From: Spirodela intermedia
Taxonomy: Eukaryota > Streptophyta > Magnoliopsida > Alismatales > Araceae
Direction of reading: 5' to 3'
Length of the DNA stretch: 64,000 bases
Assembly (NCBI GenBank): GCA_902729315.2
Contig: LR746277.1
Location: 377,001-441,000 of the forward strand
Each line of letters starts with the position of its first letter. Positions within the stretch are counted from its first letter, which is position 1. The notes under the pieces were generated by a model. The model did not search any database. It had not been told where the DNA came from and saw only the letters and a list, made by a program, of their open reading frames with translations. The position numbers were made by a program, and so were the translations under genes. Below are positions 13,701-23,700 of the stretch, in pieces.

Positions 13701-16700
13701 CAGTCTTGCTGATCATTCGGAAAAATCGCCAAAAATAAGTAGTTTTTATCATATGAAATATATTGTATGTTTTGGATGACAAAGTTTAGTTGTCTCTATT
13801 ACTTGCAGGGCCGCCTATAAAGGTTTTTCTGATTGCGTACGTCTTCTTTTATTCCTGGACGCATATAGGGGGCGTCAAGATAAAGAGGGTACCCTCTATG
13901 TTACTCTGTTTTATTTTTATAAGGAGCACTCAATAGTAAATAATATTTGTGCACGTGGGAAAGCTTGCTTGGCCTGTGATAGTGCTCTAATTGCATGTCT
14001 TAAACTTGTTCTTGTATCCCATTAGGTTGCACACCTCTACATTGGGCAGCTATCAAGGGTAATCTGGAGGCATGCACAGTGCTAGTTCAGGCAGGAAAGA
14101 AAGAGGACTTGACTGTGACTGACAAAACAGGTCTTACCCCTGCACAGCTAGCTTCGGAGAAGAATCATCGGCAAGTGGCTTTTTTTCTTGTAGGTATTCT
14201 AGAACCATGGTAAATTTTTTAGAATATTAAGATCTGCAAAAGATGGGTTGAATTGCCTTATTCCGTTCTTACATGTTGAATACCAAGTCAATGACACCAT
14301 TAATTTTTTTTAATTACGGATAAACTTGTATTCATAAACGTTCATTCGTTTTAGAGTCACTGCATTGCATTACTTTATCCCTCTTAATGTGCTACTTCTT
14401 ACTAGGAAGAAGCTTGAATTAATACCCTTATCTTGTGCATACCTCCCACCAAGGGAAAGCAATCGGAGTTCAAAGTGTAACATAATGCCCCGCAGGATTC
14501 TAGCATGTGTCATTGTGCTGAACTTTGTCTCATTATATGATTGGGGGAGAAAAATGGAAATGTTGGATCAATTTTCATAATTACCTATCCTAGGATTATT
14601 TTTTTTGCCAAATATATGTAGCATGGCATGATTACTCTGCTTATAGATTTTCTTAGAATTCTTTTTGATCTATATTTCTGTGATGTGTGTGCCTGTTTAT
14701 GCAGGGAAATGCGAGTAGGTTACTTGAGAAACGTTGTGATCGGAACACGCCTCTTGGAAAGCTTTCAAAATCAGGACTTGCTCCCTTCCTTTGGTCTACC
14801 ATCATCATCATGCTGGTTCTCTATATCCATTCAGTTGCCGCTGGTATATTTTTTTCGTTATTTTCGATGGCGATCGCATTGGTGGCCTAATTTCATAAAA
14901 ATAAGTCATAAAAAGTGTTCATCTTTTTTGCTTCAGCATCAGACTCATTTGGCTTGACTGCCACTTTTGGAATTTTTGCTTGGATTGGAGTTTTCCTCGC
15001 TACTGCTGGTCTGGTGATGTTCTACAGGTGCAGCAGGTATACTCCATGTGCTCTGAATATCTTTCACCATATGATGCTCATGTTCACATGAAGCTAAACG
15101 GATGATATCTGAGCTAAACATATGGGCGGCCAAAACCTGTTGTTGATATTTCTGTTGAAAATCAACGTTGGATCCCGGCACAGGGCTTTTTATAGGTTGA
15201 GTGGGCGGGATACACGAAGGTCGGCTGTGGGAATCAAATGAAGGTCTGCTAGTGTGTGCTTTCTGTCATGTTGGCAAAGACTGGAGTTTTGTGGGCTACT
15301 TATGAGGGAGTATGGGATCCATAGTAGACGAGAAATCACCCGTTTTATTGAGTATGCTGTAGTATGTTGACTCTCCTATAATAGATTCCTCGGCTAGTGG
15401 CACGAACCATTGACTCTGGTAAGGTTTTCAAGTGCTAAAGTCGGCCAGTGGGAATGATGGCACTACTAGCAAAGACTGTCTGCCGAAAACGCCATTGTTT
15501 AGGAACCTAGGTTATAGCATACCAATCAAACAGCTGACAGGCTTTTGGTCATCGATACAAGGAAGATTCCCAGTTTTGTAGTTTAAAATCTTGTCCTGGT
15601 CCCGGCAACTGCTTACAAAAATACAGGCCTCCGCAAAGTCGCAAGACCATGTATGAGTGCTGCGTCTTATTAGCTAGTTGGTGAGGTAATAGCTTACCAA
15701 GGTGACGATCAGCCATAGTGGAACTGAGATGCGGCCCGGAAGCATGGTAGCAGTGGTAGGAGCACAGCCAGTAGCATCCCTGCTTCAGTTAGCACCTATT
15801 TGGACTTTGAGCAAGTTCCATGTCACCTTCGCTCGGCTCAATAGGCAGAGAACAACAGGAGGAGGTCTTCCCAAACAAAGCAGCTGCGTGGGCCACATGT
15901 TGCACATAAGCCACCAGGTCGCACGACAGAAGAACACCAAGGATGAAGATGCAAACTCATCCATGCTCATACGCTTGCTGGATGTAATTTATTTCATGTA
16001 TCCATATGGAACCTTGAACTATTGAAATGTTATGGTCGATGGACAGTGGCTAAATTTAATCTCTTGCAAAGCTGAATTCTAGAAAGTACCTTTTTCTTCT
16101 TCTTATTGCATTTGCATGTTAAGGGTATGCATTGATAACAACAAGAATCCTAAATTCTATTTTGAGGAAAACCATTAGTTCGAGCATGGTGATCTTGGCA
16201 TATTCTTGTGTCTTTTATTTTTCAATTTTCATCTAGATATTTCACAACCTAGCTATTTGTATTTCGGATTGTGGGATCATTGCTCATAATTATCTCGATT
16301 AGGGGTGTTTGTGCAGTATGACGCCAAAATAGGTAGAATTATGTGATGCAGATATAGTTTGTCTGCCGCCACTTCGTGTTTGCTCAGAAGCAAAGGTGTG
16401 AAAAGTGGACCTGGTTCCCCTTCCTGACAAATTTTCTTTCTGGATTCACACTTAGTTCCGATTCCAAAGGTTTTTTTGTAATAAATATTATTTGCAATCT
16501 ATTCTGCATGTGCTGATCATTATTTCCACTGTAATGCTTTGTCTTGGTTGCTGTTTGGGCTTTAATTCGGCTTGGCCAGCTAATTTCTTTCTCTTTCGTT
16601 TTCAGGAAGGATCCTGGTTATATCGCAGTGGACACACGTGATTCACAGAATCTTAGAGATGATGTAAGTTCTCTACTTTATGGATAAGTGGGAATAGCAC

Positions 16701-19126
16701 TTTGAAGTTGATGTGTTATTACGTTGTTTTGGCGGCCCATTAATCTCTGTATCCTTGTGTTACCAGTTGGGATACCAATGAAATTCTTACTAATTCCTCA
16801 CTATTTCGGTCCCCATTGGTGCCATTTGTTATAGACTTTTACTTTCCCTTGTCCAACCCTTTGTCATGTTCTTTTGAATCTGTTTCCTGATCCGACAACT
16901 TTCTGTATCATGTTATGGTGTCTAGGTTGCCATCTTTTACTGATCTGAGAAAAGAAATATTTAGGGTTTTGCATTTTGGATCTTCATTTTTCATCCTGTT
17001 TAGTGGATATTCCCAATGTAAAGCATGCGGAATGTTCTGCGGATCGTAACCGATCAAATGTCTCCATGGAAACAAATCTATGATTTTTTTTCGGCTGTTA
17101 TTCTCCTTTGAAGAAAGTTGTACTTTGTGATGTGGATTTGAAAATATCTCAGGTTCTTCTGTGGTATGTTCAGTGCAAGATTTTCAATTTTCCTCCATAT
17201 TCTAACTATTTTTTTCCCTATTTAATGTTTTTCCAAACTGGAGTTGTGGTCAGTTAAATAATCTGAGGTTTTAGTTTACTTAAAAGATACTCCTTGTCCT
17301 AAACATCACATGGTCTGGTCTGCTTAAATTAGAAAAATATATAATTGTCTATGCTCCAAACTTTAATCACTTTAATTATACAACGTAACGCATTTAGTCT
17401 GGTGCAGCCTTTCTTAAAAATATATAATCTGCATGAACTCTTGGGGTTTAGACTCTCTGTCAAGCCTAGTTCTATTCATGGAAATTAAAATTATGAGTCG
17501 TCGATTTGCAATTTTTTTCCCTAAACCTTCCTTCAAATATGGAATTATTGCCTATAATATTATGCCGACTAGCTATTCGTATAAATGCAGTTTAAGCTTC
17601 CAACTCCAATTGGGTGGCCAAGGATGATCCTGCTACCTTATGCGTTTCATAGGAAACAGCCAGAAGGATAAATCTTCATTTAACACCATCAGAACTGCAT
17701 AAAAACTGGGGGCCCAAGAATGAACATTATTAAATTGTAAAAGTTTTTAGTTTATGGTTTCTTGTCAAAGCCTTCCATAAAACGTGGAGTTAATTTCTAT
17801 ATTATACCCACTAGTCCTTGCTATAAATGCAGTGTCGTTCCAAATCTAATCGGGTGGCCAATGATGATTCTCTTAAGTTTTTCCATATTTTTATATGAAA
17901 AATCAAGCACGATAGATCTTGACGTGAAACCAAGAAAACTGCATAAACTCAGGGTTCAATAATGAATGCCAGGCCTGCTTCTATCTTTAGAAACTAGATT
18001 ATAAGTCCTTAATCTGCCATTTTTTTCTGAACCTTCCTGAAAGCACTGGCATTATTAACTATAATATTGTACAAGCTAGACATTGCTATATATGCTGACA
18101 GTTGGTTGCTATCTCTACAGTTCTTTTAATTTTAATTCTTTTCTTAATAGGAACCATTACTCAAGACGAAGCTGAACGACCCTGCTCTGATTGCTGGGAA
18201 TTGGGCTCAGCTTTGTGTGACCTGCAAGGTGCTCTGTACTTGCAATTTTTGATAAATTTTGTCTACCAGCTTGTTTCCATGTCATTTGGTTTCCTGGGTT
18301 GCCTCGACATTTGCATTCTTTTTATTTTCTGACGAGATATCTCTTGACATTAACCAGATTGTGAGGCCTATTCGTTCGAAGCACTGTTCTATGTGCGAAC
18401 GATGCGTTGAGCAGTTTGATCACCACTGTCCATGGGTATCGAACTGCATTGGGAAGGTACTTTCAATTAAATCCATGACCGGTATATTCATCTCAATGTG
18501 ATTAAATCGATATTAGTTTATCTTACTGAGAAACAGATCTCCAATATGCTGGATCTATGTCTCTCATATAGATGAACTTCAGTGAGATTTAAATTACTTG
18601 AATAAGTAGCTATCTATGGATTCATCTGCAGAAAAACAAATGCGATTGTTTCCAATATTCTGCATCAATGTCTCAGCGCGATTTAATTTACATGGATTCA
18701 TCTGCAGAAAAACAAATGGGATTTCTTCATGTTCCTCTTTCTTGAAGTCTTGGCCATGATAATCACCGGCGCTGCAACGATTATAGGTGTATATTCTGTT
18801 CATGATTCCTCGAAATATAAACCATTTAGTTCGTCATCTTCCCTTTCCTTGACGGATCAGAGTTGTAATTTTGCAGTAATCACGAGGGATCCCACGTCCC
18901 CGACCTCCTTCGGTGGTTGGGTCAGCCATGCTGCCAGTCAGCATCCGGGGGCCATAACCTTCCTGATGATGGACTTCTTCCTCTTCTTCGGGGTTGCAGT
19001 ATTAACCGTCGTCCAGGCATCTCAGGTATGAGTTTAGTCTGCAGGAGCTGGCTTTTTTTGGTTCAGATCTATGAATTTAGTGCGATGAAGCTTCTTCTTG
19101 GTTCAGATTTCTGTTTAATTCGAGCT

Positions 19127-19160
<34 letters not shown>

Positions 19161-19610
19161 GTGCTGCAGATCGCCCGGAACATCACGACCAACGAGATGG
19201 CGAACATGATGCGCTACGGGTACCTGCGGGGGCCCGGGGGGAGGTTCAGGAACCCCTACGACCACGGGATCCGCAGGAACTGCCACGATTTCTTGGTGAA
19301 GGGCTACAACGATGATGTGGAGATCGCCGAGCGACCGGCGGCCGCCGACGGCGCCGCCATGATCCAGATGTCCAGAGCCCTCGGCCCCTCCGCCGGCGAA
19401 AGCTTCCCCTCCCACCAAGTCAACGGCGGCGGCGGTGGCGCTGCCGAGGTGGAAGGCAGCGGGGGGAGGCCCAATGGCTGCGGGCATTCTTCCGCAAGGT
19501 GCTGCGACGGCCACAAGAAGGCGGATGGGTCGTCCCCTCTTGGGTTGGGGTTGGGGCTGGGCCTCGGGAACAAGGTCCGTCATAGCGCGAGGTCAATGGC
19601 GGCGGCGTGA
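10789..19610 (+). CDS. TIP1: TIP1-like ankyrin-repeat DHHC protein S-acyltransferase (PAT24 type)
   Basis: Attaches palmitate to cysteines of target proteins at Golgi, endosomal or plasma membranes; Arabidopsis TIP1 controls root-hair and cell growth. Thirteen exons: 10789-11037, 11647-11787, 13106-13218, 13809-13888, 14026-14189, 14705-14843, 14937-15036, 16606-16663, 18151-18228, 18358-18456, 18708-18786, 18877-19025 and 19170-19610, giving 629 residues (Arabidopsis about 620). Residues about 30-265 are ankyrin repeats ([40 protein letters not shown]). Two membrane helices follow. The cysteine-rich domain has CSMCERC and DHHC at 395-398, so Cys398 is the catalytic residue. Two more helices and [13 protein letters not shown] end the conserved part. 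The last exon adds a GC-rich Gly/Ala tail. An in-frame ATG at 10678 would add 37 residues, but the start at 10789 matches the family. Intron 1 to intron 12 are all GT-AG; intron 11 is short and open (see findings). Confidence 0.93.
15660..15757 (+). pseudogene. Decayed 16S-type rRNA fragment inside TIP1-like intron 7
   Basis: The segment reads like the plastid/bacterial small-subunit rRNA around E. coli positions 230-360: TTAGCTAGTTGGTGAGGTAA, then AGCTTACCAAGG, then a gap of about 25 bases relative to the rRNA, then CAGCCA, ACTGAGAT and GCGGCCCGG. It is under 100 bases long, has mismatches and the deletion, and is not a functional gene. A plastid (or mitochondrial) DNA insertion into the intron is the likely origin; the surrounding 15,180-16,020 looks unlike the rest of the intron and may be part of the same or another insertion. 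Confidence 0.7.
17432..18103 (+). repeat. Three diverged tandem copies of about 250 bases in TIP1-like intron 8
   Basis: Copies begin near 17432, 17697 and 17940, each starting GCATGAAC or GCATAAA followed by a TTxAG/GGG-containing stretch. Each ends in a TATAATATT block followed by a TATAAATGCAG-like block (about 17590, 17832 and 18103). The last copy stops less than 50 bases before the acceptor of exon 9. Confidence 0.6.
18619..18723 (+). repeat. Tandem duplication of the exon-11 splice acceptor in the TIP1-like gene
   Basis: The acceptor GGATTCATCTGCAG plus the first exon bases AAAAACAAATG occurs twice, 76 bases apart (exon starts 18632 and 18708). Text between them also resembles sequence farther upstream (around 18540-18600), so the duplicated unit is probably about 76-100 bases. 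Only the second copy keeps the frame. Confidence 0.8.
19129..19157 (+). repeat. (CT)n microsatellite serving as pyrimidine tract of TIP1-like intron 12
   Basis: An uninterrupted CT dinucleotide run lies directly upstream of the acceptor TCTGTGCTGCAG of the last exon, so it is probably the polypyrimidine tract as well as a length-variable microsatellite. Confidence 0.85.
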
Positions 19611-20185
19611 TTCGTCGTGATGGGTTGACTCCGTTCGATTTTCAGGGGGGGCCTTTGTTTTGGGGGGGGGGAGGGGGGGATGGGTTTTGTAAATCTTGAA
19701 GAACAGCTGGTATGAGTTATGCCCTTCTTTTTTGTTCGCCTTCTGGTCAGAGCGGTTGACCCCACAGTCTTCGGTGCCCCCCGGAGCTCAACGGGCCAGG
19801 TTCCTCATCGTTGCCCTTTCGACGTTGACTCTTGTCGCCAGTACTTCCAGACGTTGACTTTCCACATCCAGATCTCTCTCTCCCTCTCTCTCTCTCTCTG
19901 TTCTAATTCCCCTTCGTCTACTCCTCCGTTGCCGTTGACTCTCTCGCTCCGCGTTGCCTGTTTCTCGTCGGTGAGTTCATGTTCTCTCCAGAATCGAAAC
20001 ATAGCGAGAGAGAGAGAGAGTTCATAGGGCATTCACGAGGGAAAAATAATCTATCACTTTCGAAGAAAGCATCAAACCATAAAGAACAGAGCACAATCTC
20101 CGGCCGCATCGTCCGGCCATCAACTTCTGCCCCTGAGAGAGACCCCCTACTTGTCTACCTGACCACATATTAGATGATCCTTCAT

Positions 20186-20221
<36 letters not shown>

Positions 20222-20299
20222 CGAGAGAGGGCCTAAGCTAAATAGGAGGCCTGAGCTGGTGAGAGCACACTACACTTGTTTGGCTGCATCACATCTACG

Positions 20300-20338
<39 letters not shown>

Positions 20339-20402
20339 GGGGAAAGAATGGTGTAAGAATTAAAAAAGAGTGCGGATCTTGCATCATCTTCTTCTTCTCC
20401 CA
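19611..20402. other. Tail-to-tail 3' region with CT/GA microsatellites
   Basis: The TIP1-like and TOPLESS-like genes converge here, with 792 bases between their stop codons. It holds both 3' untranslated regions, a G-rich run at about 19646-19679, CT runs near 19877-19898 and GA runs near 20007-20020, 20191-20218 and 20302-20334. No protein gene is supported; frames here are low-complexity. Confidence 0.6.
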
Positions 20403-20652
20403 TTACCTCTGCTGGTCGGAGGCTGAGGCGGCGGCTGGGGCGGTGGCGGGGATGCTGGTGGTGGAGCCATTCTCAACGGGCGGCACCGCCCCCCATTTCC
20501 CTTCCGACTCGAGCGGCTCCAATACATGGACCCCGCCGTCCGTCAGCCCGAGAGCAAACTGGTTCGGCTCCAACGGGTGCGCTGCGATCACCAGCGGGTA
20601 CACATTCGAGCTGCAGCCAATTTCGGTTCATGGAAACCATCAGCATCTCTTT

Positions 20653-20708
<56 letters not shown>

Positions 20709-23700
20709 ACACCTGACATTAGCTGGTAAGTAGGCGTTTGGGCTGACCCGGCAGCGAAGATGGAGGTGCGGGGCGCTGAAGATGAGCACAGTGGCATCAA
20801 GGAAGCTCGCATATATCAACTGACTGTCGCACGAGAAGGTCGCATTTGTGATCGGTGCAGAGGACTCGCGGGGAATATACTACAGAGGACGATGAACAGA
20901 GATGAGTCGGAACTTGCCCAATATGGAAAGAACATAAAAGAAAAGAAAAGAAAAGAGAATTTATTCTCTAGATTTAGTGACGGTTCATATTCAGCATGGG
21001 CTCATAGGGAGTAAGTATGCTATGGAAGACGATGAACAGAGATGAGCCAAGAATCGCTCAAAAGGGAAGGGGAAGAAGTGTACCTGCTTTATACACTCTA
21101 ATTTAGTTGTTTCGTAGATGGCGAGCTGGGTCTCATGCACAGCCAGGAAATGGATCTGGTCCTGGTGGAATTGGACCTTGGTCTCTGAATTGGAACTCGG
21201 CGTCCGCCCTGCTGGGATCTGCAAGAATCTGCTCCTCTGCTTTTCCCACCCGTCGGTCCCCCAAACAAAGAGCTGTGGCCAAAAGGTATTCAGAAAACAC
21301 GACCAATACATTTAATCGATCGATTAATTTGTTAAAGTTTTCAGGATTTATGGTTTATGGTATAGAGCTTAGGGTTTAGGGTTCAGGTTTAAGGTTCAAA
21401 TTTCAGGATCTAGGGCTTATGATTCATGGTTTTCTAAACCATTTCTAGGGTTTAGGGTTGATTTACTAAATGATTGACTAACCTGAGCATCAGCTCCAGA
21501 CGAGACGAGGACATTCAACACATGAGAGAAAGCAAGCCCGGTAATCTTCTTCGAGTGCCCCCTGAGCTTACTCTTCACCTGCATCATTGCAGTGGTCAGA
21601 CTCTCTCTCCCAAAGTTCCTTGATGAATACTGGGCAGTGAAGTCATCTAGACAGGCCCATACCTCATCAACCCGGACATTGTAAATTTGAATGGTTGAGT
21701 CATCCATGCCGATAGCAATTATGTTATTATCTTGAGGGTGGAATGCGAGAAATGTGGCAGCTGGTGGCGGCGGCATGAAGGTCGTCATTGTCTGCAAGTC
21801 CCTCAAAGAAGTTAAAAAAAAAAAAAAAAAAAAAAAAAACCAGGAATAACAAATCAAACAAGGGCCGTTGACTTGAGAACCTGCAACGCATTACCTTAAA
21901 TGTCATCATATTGAAGAGGGAAATCTTTCCCCCCGAGGCTGACATGACATAAGAGTCGTTCTTTGATAGAGCGAAGCAGGGGACGGCTTCCTCCGGATTG
22001 GTGTCAGTGATGTCGTTGGTCATCAAAATCCCGCTCGGTGGTTGCCATAACTGGGGCTGGAGGCTGGCCGTTGCCTGGAGGATGAAGCATTCGTGTTAGT
22101 TCAAGGCAATTATATCTTGTGATTAGAAAAATAAAGGCATAGAGCCACTTTCATATTTTTCGTAGGCCTACCTTTCCACTGGAGTTGCGGTCATTTCGTG
22201 GCCACTTCCAGAGTAGATGAATGGCATTAGACGCCAGCGCCAAGAGAGAGATACCAGAATTCGTATAAATCAGTCTAGATATCTGCAAAGATAAGATCAG
22301 ATCAGATTGAGCTTCCACTGGATGTTTAAACTGGGTAAGATTTTCTAATCACTACAACAAGAAACAAAGTTCAGGTTTTTTGTTGAAGGAATTTTTCAAA
22401 GAGGATCGAATATTCTGAGAAAAATACTGTTGAGACATTCAAAAATGAAATAGAAACCAGTGAAATACACGTTCAGCAGATGTGATCACAATAAGAGCGG
22501 CCTGTTTATTCATCTCTTGAATGCTACTTAGTCGCCATAGGTAATACATATAGTACAGTTTAATCATCAATTTCTATGAGGAAATCACAACTGGTCCAGA
22601 TATAGACATAGCTTTTAAATGGGAAAACTTTGCCTCCAACCCCAATGACGGAAACTTTTGATTACTTTACAATGTGTCAGGGAAAAATAAGAGAGATTCA
22701 AACTTCCACAAAGAAGGCGTGGCTTTCTTAAACTTGCCATCATATATGCTTGAAAGATTCATTCATATGGCAATCTCATGGAGGGTATTATTAATATATA
22801 CACCTCTGTGTGTGGGTTTTTTTGCAAGATAAAATAGGACATGAAATACTAGTACCAAAAAAGTATGCATTATCGTTGGAGGAACACTCATCATGTTGAA
22901 TAGCTGACATTTACAGGTGATCCTTATACAGATCCTAGAATATAGGATTTGAAATGGGAAGGCAACTCATAATTATGTGACATGAATCTACAGAGATCTT
23001 ATGGGTAGCAATCGAGGAATAGTGGTAGTAAGTAGGGCTTCTGATGCAGCAAATAATGAGCGGTGCTGAGGAACAGTTGCATCCCTCAATTATGGACATC
23101 ATAAGTTTTCTATAGTTCCATGGAGGCTTCCAGGTACAGACATTCGATTTATTCAATAGTGCGCCATTGTAAAGCAAGTGGGACAAATGACTTTATTGGT
23201 TTTGTAATTTACCTTGCTAGTTCTTATGTTGTCCATGAGTCTCAAGGATCGGCATTGAACCGGCTCGCTTATCTCCGTGAGCTTCCATATCTTTGTCTTG
23301 TCCACTGGTTCTTCAATTATTCTTGGTTTGACATCTAAGTTCCTGGCATCCCCATTCTGTAAAGATGTAATGTTAAGTCAGCACGAAGTCATGCCAACCT
23401 GTTGATCTTCAAAGATTCAAAAACCTGGTGAGCTATGGCAAAAACATGATGATAACAAAATGTTCTCAAGATTATGCAGAGAGAGACAGAGAGAGATAGA
23501 GAGAGAATAGATGATTATAATTTTGGAAGGTGATTAATTTGCACGAACCATCCCAGCCATGGCCACTGCAGATACACCTCTATCAGTGAGGCCAGCACTT
23601 GTTACAGCAGTGACAGCAGACATGGGGTTTATTATTGGCTGTAACATAAGAGAGAGTTCGGATTACCATATTGCTTTGGACTCACAGCAGTTTCATGGTC

